Shown: positions 1-8,994, numbered from the stretch's first letter. The stretch: DNA of 64,000 nt from Planctomycetota bacterium (GCA_016872775.1 VGZA01000017.1:41273-105272), one strand, 5' to 3'. Made by a program: numbers and translations. Notes: generated by a model from the letters alone, not told the origin.

Positions 1-464
1 TTGATATGACGCGGACATTCATCATGAGTCTGCCGATCAGCTTACTTGATTACTCGCTCGCCAAGATCTCAGTCGTGCTTGTCGCATTCTTGATTCCGTG
101 GTTCGGAATGCTGGCGAGTTTGACGATCATCACTTTCGTCGCGCCGGAAGCCAAACCAGGCATATTACCATTTCTCGTTCTGTTGTTCCTTTTTATGCTG
201 GGGGGATTCTGTTTGCAGTTGTTCACTGCGGTGGTAACGGAATCGGTAGGTTGGACGATTGTCGTGCTTGTATTGGGCAACGTAACCTTGAATTTGTTCC
301 TCAAGATGCTGTACGAGCATCCGGTAATTTCGAAACTGAACAAAAGCGAAGTTCTTTCGTGGCCGCCTGTTGTCTTGCAGATCATTGCCATCGAAGCCAT
401 CGTAATTCTGGCCGCGCTGGGACTTACGTTTATGTTTCAGATTCGTCGAAAGGATCTCGTTTGA
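1..464 (+). CDS. ABC-2 type transporter permease, C-terminal part (5' end outside window)
   Basis: The open frame runs in from the window edge without a stop, so the first in-window ATG (position 6) is probably internal. About 150 residues are visible with four hydrophobic segments (roughly residues 20-45, 55-75, 80-100 and 125-147) and a short basic tail ending RRKDLV, typical of the last membrane segments of an ABC-2 permease. The N-terminal stretch LPISLLDYSLAK resembles the cytoplasmic loop before a membrane helix in this family. Its stop overlaps the start of the next gene (TGATG), implying translational coupling. Substrate unknown; the ATPase subunit should lie upstream. The family call rests on topology and a short motif, so other multi-pass proteins are possible. 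Confidence 0.5.
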   Translation, partial: DMTRTFIMSLPISLLDYSLAKISVVLVAFLIPWFGMLASLTIITFVAPEAKPGILPFLVLLFLFMLGGFCLQLFTAVVTESVGWTIVVLVLGNVTLNLFLKMLYEHPVISKLNKSEVLSWPPVVLQIIAIEAIVILAALGLTFMFQIRRKDLV

Positions 465-1627
465 TGGCCGCTGCGTCCGGCGCTTCGTCGCGGATTCACT
501 ATCTCGATAACCTTCGGGCGTTGGCGATGATGCTGGGACTGTACCTGCATAGTGCGTTGGCCTACGCCGAACCAGCTCGGTCGGTCTGGATCGCTACCAA
601 TCCTGGGGGAAGCGTGGCAGTTGATGCTTCGATATGGTACATCCACCTGTTTCGAATGGGACTGTTTTTTTTGCTGTCGGGCTATTTTGCTAAGCTGATG
701 ATCCAGCGCAAAGGGCTCAAGCCGTTTCTGTGGAATCGCGTGATTCGAATCGCTTTACCATTCGTCTTATTCTGGCCGTTGTTGGTGGTGGCGATGGCGA
801 TCGTTTTCGTTTTTGCTTTTGCTTACGTAAAGGAACCTCAAGGATTGTTGGGGTTCATTGTCGCAGCGGGCAAGGATCCTGAAGCTGCAAAATCATCAAC
901 ACCCTACACCACGATGCATTTGTGGTTTTTGTACTATCTGCTGATGTTTTCCTTGATCGCAGCGGTTTGCAGCCGTTGCCAACTGTTGAAATTCGATTGG
1001 CTGTTTGAACGGAATTGGTTGCTCGCTCTTTTACCGCTGGCTTTGGTTCCTGGGGTGTTGGGCGGCGGACTTCCCATTGCGGCACCCGAGTCTTTTATTC
1101 CAACTTGGTGGCCATTTGCTTTTTACGGCTTGTTCTATTGGGCTGGTTGGCAGTTGTTCGGCCGTGAGGAGTTGTTGGATCGTCTGCAACCGTGGCGTTG
1201 GCTTCTGGTCTCGGCAAGCGTCTTCTTGTTCGTGCCCCATTACTACTTGCTGCCCGTGCTAGACGTCGAGTTGATTAAAGAGGCCGCCGAATCACGGAAT
1301 GTGACGCCAACTTTGTTTGAAGCGGTGCTGGCCTCGTACCTTTCTGCTCTGTTGACGCTTTCGGCGTTGTTGATTGGTCAGCGGTTTCTGGCTCGATCGA
1401 ATGCTTGGCTCAAGTTCTGCGCCGATTCATCCTATTGGGTGTATTTGATTCACTTGCCGATCATTCTCTTTTTGCAGACTCTTTTGATTCCGATTGCGAT
1501 ACCGGTTTTGGGAAAGTTGGTTTTGGTAATCCTCGTTACGTGGCTTTTTTGCATGGCGACATACGTCGTGTTTGTGCGGTACACACCGATCGGCTGGATG
1601 CTTATCGGAAAGCGGACCTTTCCCTAA
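464..1627 (+). CDS. Acyltransferase family 3 (OpgC/MdoC-like) membrane protein
   Basis: 387 residues. It opens with the acyltransferase-3 signature IHYLDNLRALAMMLGLYLH (residues about 10-28), whose Arg and His are the conserved functional residues, followed by roughly ten hydrophobic helices, with PTWWPFAFYGLFYWAGW in the middle. Such inner-membrane enzymes move acyl groups (acetyl, succinyl and others) onto sugars of the envelope or periplasmic glucans. The ATG was chosen because it overlaps the stop of the upstream permease (TGATG) and puts the signature at the N-terminus; a frame extending to position 98 would overlap the permease gene and looks artefactual. Specific acceptor unknown. Confidence 0.85.
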   Translation: MAAASGASSRIHYLDNLRALAMMLGLYLHSALAYAEPARSVWIATNPGGSVAVDASIWYIHLFRMGLFFLLSGYFAKLMIQRKGLKPFLWNRVIRIALPFVLFWPLLVVAMAIVFVFAFAYVKEPQGLLGFIVAAGKDPEAAKSSTPYTTMHLWFLYYLLMFSLIAAVCSRCQLLKFDWLFERNWLLALLPLALVPGVLGGGLPIAAPESFIPTWWPFAFYGLFYWAGWQLFGREELLDRLQPWRWLLVSASVFLFVPHYYLLPVLDVELIKEAAESRNVTPTLFEAVLASYLSALLTLSALLIGQRFLARSNAWLKFCADSSYWVYLIHLPIILFLQTLLIPIAIPVLGKLVLVILVTWLFCMATYVVFVRYTPIGWMLIGKRTFP

Positions 1628-2252
1628 TGCGACGTTTGCCAATTTGTGAACCGGGAATAGAGAGCCGAAGTCCATTGTTAGGTCAGGTCAGGTCTTGGCT
1701 GATGGCGTTGAAACAGAATCCGACTCCAGCTCCATGGAACCCGCGGTCCCCAACAACGCACTTCTAAATGCATTAGACACGGGCTCTTTTTTTTAACGGC
1801 AGATTGTCTGGAAATCCGGGACTGGCATAGGCGTCTCTCTATCGTGCTGTTTTGAACTTTGGTGCCGTCTCCATGATGCGACTGTGTTTGGGCTTGTCGG
1901 CAGATTCTATCAAGCCGATCTTTTGACCGCAGCCGGAGAATTTTGAAGTTGGCTGCAAACGAACCATCGCATCCGGCAAGCTGGACCTCGGGACGTGATG
2001 GGCAGGTTTTTTATGTCACTGCCACTGGCGTTGTTCGCAAAAACCTCGCGACGTTACGAATCACGGAAGTGCCGCGTTTTACAGGGTTTTTGAGCACGGG
2101 ACGTGTTTGGGGGTCGTCCCGTGGTTTTGAGCCTTTGCCCCCGATTTGAGCCTTTTGGGGTGGCGATGGGGGGCAGGCGCGTCCCGTGGTTTGGACACGA
2201 GCAAAGTTTGGCGTCTCGCAAAAGCCCCGAATTTCCGGGTAGAAACGCAAAG
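1628..2252. other. Intergenic region without a convincing gene
   Basis: About 620 bases between the acyltransferase and the ssrA terminator. No frame shows protein-like composition. It holds an eight-T run near 1787 without a clear stem, a short duplicated GGTCA motif near 1681, and the dyad at 2095-2123. Confidence 0.6.
2095..2123. repeat. Inverted repeat with a third partial copy nearby
   Basis: CACGGGACG (2095-2103) and CGTCCCGTG (2115-2123) are perfect 9-bp arms with an 11-nt loop. The right arm with its trailing GGTTT recurs directly at 2180-2192. No strong T-tract follows, so this is more likely a small repeat than a terminator. Confidence 0.5.
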
Positions 2253-2278
2253 ACCCGCTGGGATGAGCCAGCGGGTCA
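2253..2278 (-). terminator. Intrinsic terminator of ssrA
   Basis: GACCCGCTGG (2253-2262) pairs perfectly with CCAGCGGGTC (2269-2278) around a 6-nt loop. On the minus strand it is followed by a T-rich stretch (TTTGCGTTTC). It lies 36 nt past the tmRNA 3' end, the expected place for its terminator. Confidence 0.7.
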
Positions 2279-2313
2279 GTTTGCTTCGAGCCACCTTGCG
2301 GTGACCAAGTTTA

Positions 2314-2674
2314 TGGAGGCGGCGGGGATCGAACCCGCGTCCCGAGGCATTTCCGTGTGAGCTTCTACGGGTGTAGTCGGTACTTTGTATTTCGCCGCAC
2401 CGGGCCCCCACCGACAGGATACCGGTCCGACTAGTCAGGTACTTTTTTTAGCGTGCAACGTTCCCGACGTGATTGCCCGCGAACCGGAATTGGCGACCGA
2501 CTTTTGGGACTCTCCGGTGAAGTCCCGCAGCCGGATGCTACCGTTTAATTAGGCAGCAAGAGCGAGGTTACCCTCAGCATTCAAATTGTGGTCAGATTTT
2601 TGCGTGGCCGTCTGACCAACCACGACTCGCCACTCACACTTCAAGCTGTCCGGTCGAAACCATTATTCGCCCCC
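2314..2674 (-). ncRNA. ssrA: tmRNA (ssrA)
   Basis: One-piece tmRNA of about 361 nt that rescues stalled ribosomes together with SmpB (gene at 54653-55144). The 5' acceptor strand GGGGGCG pairs with 3' CGCCTCC (one G-U), followed by discriminator A; CCA is not encoded (next bases are TAA). The T-arm GGGTTCGATCC and the typical 5' block AATGGTTTCGACCGG are visible. The tag reading frame ends GCT CTT GCT GCC TAA at 2549; with GCT at 2578-2576 as resume codon the tag would be AEGNLALAA, ending in the usual proteolysis signal LALAA. The exact resume codon is inferred. A strong terminator follows at 2253-2278. Confidence 0.95.
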
Positions 2675-2886
2675 GGTTTTCTCCCCCGGCGAATCCTCCC
2701 GCGACAAGTATTCTGGGAACACGTTCAGGAACGCGTCCAGGAACCCGTCGAGACCAGGAAAACGCCGACGTCCGTATTCTACGCAATTCGGGCTCGCTCG
2801 GCCAGCTGATCCGGCCTGGGATTGGCCCGGGATGGCCTGGAATCCGCGTCGATCCCCTGGCCGACACGTGGCGACTGCCGCGCCGC

Positions 2887-3669
2887 CTACCGCAACTGCC
2901 AGAAAACGATCGTTAACCCCGAGCACAGGCACCAGGCGGCGAAGATCAGGAATCGGCCCTTCTCAAGAAGTCGCATCAGGACCGACAACGCGCCCAGTCC
3001 TACCGCGAACGAGATCAGCGCCCCATAGAGCAGGTTTTGCCAGGGCGTGTGAAAACCGTGTCGAAACAAGGAGATCCCTTCGATCAGCCCAGCTCCGCCG
3101 ATGGCGACGATTGCCATCATAAACGAAAACGTCGCCGCGGCCTGGGGACGCAGGCCGAGGTAAATTCCGGTCGAGATCGTCGTGCCGCTCCGTGAAAGGC
3201 CGGGCAGGACGGCACATGCCTGGGCCACTCCGATCAGCAGGGACTTGCCCCAGGTAATCTGCCGGTAGTCCTGATCGCCAGGCCGAGTCCGCGACGCCAG
3301 CGCCAACACGGTGGCGGTCACCGTCAACATACACCCCGCCAACAAGGGGCTGGACAACCATTCTTTTGCAAACATCACGATCGGAATCCCAACGCATGCA
3401 GCGGGTAAACTCGCCAGCAGGACCATTCCGGTCGTCCGCCAGTCACCAGCGAGCAGCTCGCGGAGACGACCGCGGTAGAAAATCAGCACCGAACCGAGCG
3501 TGCCCAGATGCAGGACGATATTCACATCGGCGACATCCAGTTGCTCGGGGTCACCGCCGCTGAGCAGCGCCGCCAGGATCACCAAGTGTCCGCTGGAACT
3601 CACCGGTAGAAACTCCGTAACCCCTTGCACGACTGCGAGAATTACGATCTTCCAAAGTTCCAGTTGCAT
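2887..3669 (-). CDS. uppP: Undecaprenyl-diphosphate phosphatase (UppP/BacA)
   Basis: 260 residues, normal length for the family. It recycles undecaprenyl pyrophosphate to the monophosphate lipid carrier for cell-wall and envelope polysaccharide synthesis and is an integral inner-membrane protein. Both signature motifs are present: GVTEFLPVSSSGHL near residues 16-29 and PGLSRSGTTIS near 155-165, with about eight hydrophobic segments. The ATG at 3669 begins MQLELWKIVILAVVQG, as in homologues. It stands alone on the minus strand, upstream of ssrA. Overproduction of this family gives bacitracin resistance. Confidence 0.96.
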   Translation of the reverse strand: MQLELWKIVILAVVQGVTEFLPVSSSGHLVILAALLSGGDPEQLDVADVNIVLHLGTLGSVLIFYRGRLRELLAGDWRTTGMVLLASLPAACVGIPIVMFAKEWLSSPLLAGCMLTVTATVLALASRTRPGDQDYRQITWGKSLLIGVAQACAVLPGLSRSGTTISTGIYLGLRPQAAATFSFMMAIVAIGGAGLIEGISLFRHGFHTPWQNLLYGALISFAVGLGALSVLMRLLEKGRFLIFAAWCLCSGLTIVFWQLR

Positions 3670-3860
3670 AGCGAGGTTGTCCCGATTTTACCCCTAGGAA
3701 ATCACGCGAGGTCTGACAATAATACGTCGCGGGCCGAGCCCAAACGCTGGGCAGTTGATTGAGGTTCTGACCTGGGCACGTTCAACGGTACGGCCTGTTT
3801 CCAACGTTGCTCGGACCGGGATTGTTTTAAAACCTGACACAAGGAGCGGGGTGGGGGATT

Positions 3861-4775
3861 ATGCAGCGGATTTTGAATGCATCGATTCTAGGGATCTCTG
3901 GTCGACAGAGCGAGTTGATCGAACTGGCTCTGACCCACGGTTTCAAGGGACTTGATATCGAGATCGATGACCTGCGAAAACGGGTCCAGTCGCAGGGGTT
4001 CGAGCAAGCTCGGCGGTTTCTGGAAAGTGCCAAACTTACCGTATCGAGTTTCGAAGTCCCATGCCAAAACGATCCCCACGACGCGGATTCTCCGCACGAT
4101 CGACAAGAACTGGAGGAGCGTTTTCGCATCGGTGCGGCCATGGGTGCTTCGCGGTGTTACACCACAATATTGCCGGCCAGCGACGAACTTCCTTACCACC
4201 AGAACTTCGAATTTCATCGCAAGAAGCTCCGGGAACTCGCTGAATTGGCGGCCGGGCACGGTATGCAGTTGGGGGTCGGGTTCCTGGCGGCAGCCTGCCA
4301 TCGGGCCGAACGGGCCTTCCAGTTTATCTACCAAGCCGATCAGCTGATGATGTTGATCAAAACCACGGGCGCTCCGAACATCGGGATCGTCCTTGATACC
4401 TGGAACTGGTATGTCGGAGGTGGAACTCTCGATTTCATCCAGCAGCTGCGGACCAACGAAATCACCGGGGTGCGGCTGGCCGATTTGCCGGCTGAATTCG
4501 ACCCGGCGACGATCGACGAATCCCAGCGGCTCGTGCCAGGCGATGGAGGGGTCGTCGACACAGCTGCGATTTTGAATCACTTGGTCGACATGGAGTATTC
4601 GGGCCCGATCGCCGTGCACGTGGGAACCTCGGCATTTCAGGGACTCAGCAAGGGTCCGGCGCGCGATGCGATGGTTCAGCATATTGCCAAGGCGTTGGAT
4701 GCTGCCTTTCAGGCAGCCGGCTTGTCGCGAAGCGGAAAACGCCTCCTTTCGACGACACCGGCAAATGCATCCTGA
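3861..4775 (+). CDS. Sugar phosphate isomerase/epimerase family protein (xylose isomerase-like TIM barrel)
   Basis: 304 residues with the layout of the AP-endonuclease-2/xylose-isomerase-like TIM barrel. Visible are an N-terminal strand ending GLDIEIDDL, a VSSFEVPC strand, GVGFLAA in mid-protein, GIVLDTWNWYVGG (the usual metal-binding Asp on a beta strand) and YSGPIAVHVG near the C-terminus. Members interconvert keto sugars or act on inositol-like compounds, and planctomycetes carry many paralogues. Start ATG 3861 follows a GC-rich leader with no clear Shine-Dalgarno. Substrate not predictable. It lies 32 nt upstream of scpB and may be co-transcribed with it. Confidence 0.75.
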   Translation: MQRILNASILGISGRQSELIELALTHGFKGLDIEIDDLRKRVQSQGFEQARRFLESAKLTVSSFEVPCQNDPHDADSPHDRQELEERFRIGAAMGASRCYTTILPASDELPYHQNFEFHRKKLRELAELAAGHGMQLGVGFLAAACHRAERAFQFIYQADQLMMLIKTTGAPNIGIVLDTWNWYVGGGTLDFIQQLRTNEITGVRLADLPAEFDPATIDESQRLVPGDGGVVDTAAILNHLVDMEYSGPIAVHVGTSAFQGLSKGPARDAMVQHIAKALDAAFQAAGLSRSGKRLLSTTPANAS

Positions 4776-4807
4776 TTGGGAGTGTTGCGACTGACGAGGA
4801 GTTGAGG

Positions 4808-5524
4808 ATGGATGAACCGGTCTCGGAACTGGGGCTGTCCCTGACGGAACTCAGTGAAACCTATGCCGCGCTGTTGGGAGAAGGCAACGACCCGTACCGG
4901 CCCGTCCCGGAGCCGACCGATGTCTTAGGGCGTTCGGTCGGCGAGTTAGCGGCGGAGCCCGCCGTGAGTTTGCCGGCGTACCACGGGCAGGCGCCCGACG
5001 ACCTCGAGCCGATTGCGATTCTGGAGGCAATGCTCTTCGTCGGGCATCCGGAAGACCGGGCCATGTCGAGCGCCCAGATTGCATCCTTGATGCGCGGTGT
5101 ATCGGCAAATGATGTGGAGGAGTGGATCGGGCAGCTCAACGAGCAATACGATCGCAACCAGGCGCCGTACCGGGTCGAATCGACCGTTGCCGGATTTCGC
5201 ATGGCATTGCGTTCGGAGTACTCTTCGTTCGCGGATGTTTTCCTTGGCCGAGTTCGCGAAGCCAGACTCGCGCAATCGGCGATCGACGTACTGGCGATCG
5301 TGGCGTATGGTCAGCCGGTCAGCCGGCAAGAGGTCGATCGGCTGCGCGGGCAGCCGTCGGGAGCGGTGCTGGCTCAGTTGGTCCGTCGAGATCTGCTGCG
5401 CGTCGAGCGCTCGGAAATCGATCGGCAGATCCTACTTTACCGGACCACAGAGCGATTTCTGGATCTATTTGGGCTGTGTTCGCTGGACGATTTACCGCGG
5501 AGCCAGGATCTGGAACGCTCCTGA
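4808..5524 (+). CDS. scpB: Segregation and condensation protein B (ScpB)
   Basis: 238 residues. ScpB dimerises and binds the kleisin ScpA in the SMC condensin that organises and segregates chromosomes. The winged-helix core starts near residue 65 (IAILEAMLFVGHPE) and shows the family marks QSAIDVLAIVAYGQPVSRQEVDRLRG and ALAQLV-like/FLDLFGL segments near the end. The first ~60 residues are an acidic, Pro-rich extension not found in typical ScpB. ATG 4808 is preceded by a GAGGAG motif; an in-frame TTG at 4802 is an alternative. ScpA is not encoded next to it, unlike many bacteria. Confidence 0.9.
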   Translation: MDEPVSELGLSLTELSETYAALLGEGNDPYRPVPEPTDVLGRSVGELAAEPAVSLPAYHGQAPDDLEPIAILEAMLFVGHPEDRAMSSAQIASLMRGVSANDVEEWIGQLNEQYDRNQAPYRVESTVAGFRMALRSEYSSFADVFLGRVREARLAQSAIDVLAIVAYGQPVSRQEVDRLRGQPSGAVLAQLVRRDLLRVERSEIDRQILLYRTTERFLDLFGLCSLDDLPRSQDLERS

Positions 5525-5610
5525 TCGGCGCGTTACGTCACGCGACAACACAGCACAAGCTGTTCCATACCAGCAGGTTACGCAAACATATCCGCCAATT
5601 CTGGACGGTG

Positions 5611-5639
5611 CTGACGTCGACGGGGCGGGCTGATACAAT
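5611..5639 (+). promoter_or_regulatory. Possible sigma-70-like promoter for rpe
   Basis: CTGACG (5611-5616), a 17-bp spacer and TACAAT (5634-5639), about 150 nt before the rpe start. The -35 match is weak; inferred from spacing only. Confidence 0.25.
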
Positions 5640-5788
5640 GGGCATCGAATTCGACCGATGCTGGTTGACCCTTCCAGGTCAGGCGATGAAGGGAAGAGTA
5701 TCCCTTCGATTCTGGTGGCAGAAATTGATCCCCAACCCATCGCGACGTTGTCGAGTTTACATTGGGCGCGGGAACGAGCGCTTGCTGC

Positions 5789-6499
5789 ATGGGTCGCGAG
5801 TTGTTTGCAACATTATTGAATCCCGAACCTCGGGTTCTGCCGTCGCTGCTGCTTTGCGACTTCGGGAATCTGGAACGGGAAGTCCGCAGGCTGGAAGAGG
5901 CGGGGGTTGTCGGTTTGCACTTGGACGTGATGGACGGGGTTTTCGTCCCGAATTTCACTTATGGCCTGACGATTGTCGAAGCGATTCGCCGGCTCACGAG
6001 ACTGCCGCTCGATGTCCACCTGATGATGGTAAATCCTGAATCGTACATCTCTCAGTTTGCCGCGGCAGGCGCCGACAGTTTGACTGTGCATTGTGAGGCA
6101 ATCGAGGATCCGAGAGCGGCGGCGCAGCGGATTCACGCGGCCGGTTTGGCGGCGGGATTGGCGTTGAACCCCGCCACCTCGCTGGACCGATTGGGGAGCG
6201 ATCTTGGGGAGTTTGATCTGGTGCTGGTCATGAGCGTACCGGCCGGTTTTGGCGGCCAACCGTTTCAATCGGTGGCGTTGGACAAATTGCGGATCCTGCG
6301 CGGCCGTGTTCCCGCTTCGACCATCCTGGAGGTCGACGGGGGCGTAAACATGCGGACAATCGCCGATTGTGCTCGTGCAGGTGCCCGACTGCATGTGGTC
6401 GGGTCCGCTATTTTTCACAGTGCGGACTACCGGACGTCGATCCGGGATCTCGAGGCGACAGCCTCCGCGGGCTTTCGCGGTATTTCGGAGTTCAACTGA
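5789..6499 (+). CDS. rpe: Ribulose-phosphate 3-epimerase
   Basis: 236 residues. It interconverts ribulose 5-phosphate and xylulose 5-phosphate in the pentose phosphate pathway. A full TIM-barrel signature set is visible: VLPSLLLCDFGNLEREV, HLDVMDGVFVPNFTYG (metal-binding His and catalytic Asp), DVHLMMVNPE, VHCEAIED, VMSVPAGFGGQPF (phosphate loop) and ILEVDGGVN (second catalytic Asp). ATG 5789 was chosen over an upstream TTG because the conserved N-terminus starts about 15 residues later. It ends 3 nt before the next gene, implying one transcript. Confidence 0.95.
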   Translation: MGRELFATLLNPEPRVLPSLLLCDFGNLEREVRRLEEAGVVGLHLDVMDGVFVPNFTYGLTIVEAIRRLTRLPLDVHLMMVNPESYISQFAAAGADSLTVHCEAIEDPRAAAQRIHAAGLAAGLALNPATSLDRLGSDLGEFDLVLVMSVPAGFGGQPFQSVALDKLRILRGRVPASTILEVDGGVNMRTIADCARAGARLHVVGSAIFHSADYRTSIRDLEATASAGFRGISEFN

Positions 6500-6502
6500 A
6501 CT

Positions 6503-7084
6503 ATGATTCGAATAGCGATGATTCGCCCCGGCGCGACCGATTTCGACGACCAGGGACGCATCACTGGGACTTTGGACCTGCCGCTGAATGACACGGGTAT
6601 GGGGCAAGCTGGCCGCGCTGCGCAGGAACTGGCCTCGCTTCCCTTGGAATCGGTTTACGCATCGCCGTGCCAGTCGGCCAAACAGACGGCCCAGATTATC
6701 GCCAAAGAACTGCAGATCAAGGTGAAGGAGTTGTCGAAGCTGGCCAACCTGGACCATGGGTTATGGCATGGTCGACAGGTGGAGGAGGTACGGCAGCGTC
6801 AACCCAAGGTCTACCGTCAATGGCAGGAGAATCCCGCGAGCATCTGTCCGCCCGAAGGTGAGACACTGGCTCAAGTGCAAAGCCGGGTGGAATTGGTGTT
6901 TCGCAAACTGGTAAAACGGCACACTCGGGAAGCGATTGCCGTCGTATGTCCGGAACCGCTGGCGAGTGTCGCGATCGCCTGGTTGCGAAATGTGCCTGTG
7001 GGCGATATCTGGAAGGCGGAGTGCCGTTGCGGCTGTTGGGATCTGGTGGAACTCGAACCCGAGCAGGTGGCATCGATCCGTTAG
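6503..7084 (+). CDS. Histidine-phosphatase-fold protein lacking the catalytic residues
   Basis: 193 residues that align along their length with the phosphoglycerate mutase/histidine phosphatase family: N-terminal strand [13 protein letters not shown], ...[16 protein letters not shown], ...[15 protein letters not shown], ...[11 protein letters not shown] and [14 protein letters not shown]. The residues that define the active site are changed. RHG is RPG (Pro9 for the phospho-accepting His), the SPLxRA Arg is Ser58, the acidic proton donor region has Asn82/His89, and the second His is Pro150. The fold is kept, so a binding or regulatory role is more likely than phosphatase activity. It starts 3 nt after rpe and is probably co-transcribed. 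Confidence 0.8.
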   Translation: MIRIAMIRPGATDFDDQGRITGTLDLPLNDTGMGQAGRAAQELASLPLESVYASPCQSAKQTAQIIAKELQIKVKELSKLANLDHGLWHGRQVEEVRQRQPKVYRQWQENPASICPPEGETLAQVQSRVELVFRKLVKRHTREAIAVVCPEPLASVAIAWLRNVPVGDIWKAECRCGCWDLVELEPEQVASIR

Positions 7085-7175
7085 CTACGGGCGGGTGAAG
7101 CGCCCGCTGCCGGTCCGGTGCCGACGCCAAAAAACGTTTACGTCTCGAGGGGATTCGAGTATAGTTGGGAGCACC

Positions 7176-8015
7176 ATGGCATCGATCGACGAAAAACGAG
7201 GCACGGCGCGGCAGCCGAAACGCGGCGTTCCCCACGGCCTTTGGCTGCGCTGTACCGGTTGCAAAGAGACGATTTTCCGCAGCGAAGCGGAGAAGTTCTT
7301 CAATCTCTGCCCCAAGTGCGGCTACCATTTTTACGTCACCGCGAAAGAACGGATCAATCAGGTCCTCGACACGGGCACATTCGAGGAGTGGGACAAGGAT
7401 GTACTTCCAACCGACCCGTTGAACTTTCACGACAACAAACCTTACTCGGAACGGTTGACGGCCGAGCAGAAGCGGACGGGACTTTCCGAAGCGGCGGTCA
7501 CCGGCACGGGTATGATCCGGGCACGACGGGTCGCGTTCGGCGTTACCGATTCGGCCTTCATCATGGGCAGTATGGGATCGGTTGTCGGCGAAAGGCTGGC
7601 CCGGTTGGTGGAGCGTGCGACGGAGCAGAGGCTGCCGTTGATTATCGTAAGCGGTTCGGGCGGAGGCGCCCGGATGCACGAAGGAATTCTCTCGCTGATG
7701 CAGATGGCCAAGGTCTCCGCGGCACTCGCCCGTTACGACCAGGCGGGCGGTCTGTTTATCTCGGTGCTTACCAATCCCACGATGGGAGGCGTCGCCGCCA
7801 GCTTTGCTTCCCTGGGCGACTTGATCTTCGCGGAACCGCGGGCTTTGATCGGTTTTGCTGGACCGCGCACGATCATGGCAACCATCCGGTTGGAGCTGCC
7901 AAAGGGATTTCAGACCAGTGAATTCCTGCTCGAACATGGTTACATCGATCGCATTGTGACTCGAGATAAACTGAAGAGCGAAATTGCCAGGGCCATCGAT
8001 TACTGCGGAAAATGA
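7176..8015 (+). CDS. accD: Acetyl-CoA carboxylase carboxyltransferase subunit beta
   Basis: 279 residues. AccD pairs with AccA to transfer CO2 from carboxybiotin to acetyl-CoA, giving malonyl-CoA, the first step of fatty acid synthesis in the cytoplasm. The N-terminal zinc ribbon is complete (Cys26, Cys29, Cys45, Cys48). The crotonase-fold body shows [44 protein letters not shown] and [11 protein letters not shown] 7176 starts just before the zinc ribbon, as in homologues. accA is not in this window. The next gene, a kinase, starts 64 nt later. Confidence 0.97.
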   Translation: MASIDEKRGTARQPKRGVPHGLWLRCTGCKETIFRSEAEKFFNLCPKCGYHFYVTAKERINQVLDTGTFEEWDKDVLPTDPLNFHDNKPYSERLTAEQKRTGLSEAAVTGTGMIRARRVAFGVTDSAFIMGSMGSVVGERLARLVERATEQRLPLIIVSGSGGGARMHEGILSLMQMAKVSAALARYDQAGGLFISVLTNPTMGGVAASFASLGDLIFAEPRALIGFAGPRTIMATIRLELPKGFQTSEFLLEHGYIDRIVTRDKLKSEIARAIDYCGK

Positions 8016-8079
8016 GCCTCTGACTGGCAACAACCCATTTCCGGCCTAAACCGGTCCAGCCGCCGACAGATCACTCGTC

Positions 8080-8994
8080 ATGGGTCTCCTCAATCGACTG
8101 CAAGCGATCTTTCAGACCAAGGAACTGGATGTTTCCAAGCGTTTCGAGCTGTTGCGCGAGGCGATCACCGGAACGATGTCACAGTTCTTCGTCGCGCGGG
8201 ACATTGAGTCGGGCAAGGTCGTCGGCCTGAAGCTGCTCGACCGCGAAAAGACCCTCCAGTTCGAGGCTCGCTTCAAAGGCCTGAAGAAACCGTCGGAAGG
8301 TGAAATCGCGAGCTCCATCAAGCACCCGCTGGTGGTCGACACCTTCGAGTATGGCACGACGACAACTGGTCAGCCGTACCTGGTGATGGAATTCTTGAAA
8401 GGCACCAACCTCCACCTGTTGATTTTGAATCGGGATCCGATTATCAAGGCCCGACGGACAAAGCTGGTTTGCCAGATGGCCGAGGCCATCGAGGCGGTGC
8501 ATAAAGCCGGGTTTATCCATCGCGACGTCTGCCCTCGCAATTTTATCTTCGATCCGGAAACGGATCTGCTGAAGATGATCGACTTCGGGTTGACCGTCCC
8601 GGCGATCAAGGAGTTCATGCAGGCAGGAAACCGTACCGGTACGCCGCAGTACATGTCTCCCGAGGTGGTGCGTCGCAGGCCGACCGACCAGCGCTTGGAT
8701 ATCTTTTCGTTTGGCGTATCCGCGTACCAGATCTGCGCGTTTGAACTGCCATGGCCGAGTTCCGAGACGACCGGAAAGGTGGCACTGGCTCACGATACGC
8801 ATCCGCCAGTGAATATCTTTGAAGTTTTTCCGAACCTCGAAAAGAAGCTGGGGGAGCTGATCATGCGGTGCATCGATCCGCGTCCCAACCAGCGTCCGCA
8901 GGACATGTCGGCAGTGGTGCGAGTCGCGCGCAAGGTCGTGTTTGAAGAGCAGGCAGGGTCAACGGCCGTACCGCCGGCGAAACCGTCGCCCTGA
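8080..8994 (+). CDS. Serine/threonine protein kinase, soluble
   Basis: 304 residues, essentially one Hanks-type kinase domain. Key residues are present: Lys51 in VVGLKLL, catalytic loop His147-Arg148-Asp149 with Asn154, DFG at 168-170, GTPQYMSPE activation-segment end near 187-195 and DIFSFGV. The glycine-rich loop is poor (TGTMSQFF rather than GxGxxG), so ATP binding may be atypical. There is no C-terminal membrane helix or sensor domain, unusual for planctomycete kinases, which are often membrane-bound; the protein ends in a short Ala/Pro-rich tail. Targets unknown. Confidence 0.92.
   Translation: MGLLNRLQAIFQTKELDVSKRFELLREAITGTMSQFFVARDIESGKVVGLKLLDREKTLQFEARFKGLKKPSEGEIASSIKHPLVVDTFEYGTTTTGQPYLVMEFLKGTNLHLLILNRDPIIKARRTKLVCQMAEAIEAVHKAGFIHRDVCPRNFIFDPETDLLKMIDFGLTVPAIKEFMQAGNRTGTPQYMSPEVVRRRPTDQRLDIFSFGVSAYQICAFELPWPSSETTGKVALAHDTHPPVNIFEVFPNLEKKLGELIMRCIDPRPNQRPQDMSAVVRVARKVVFEEQAGSTAVPPAKPSP

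Noticed and set aside
1770..1795. T8 run after the acyltransferase as an intrinsic terminator
   Set aside because: No stable GC stem precedes the T run on the plus strand.
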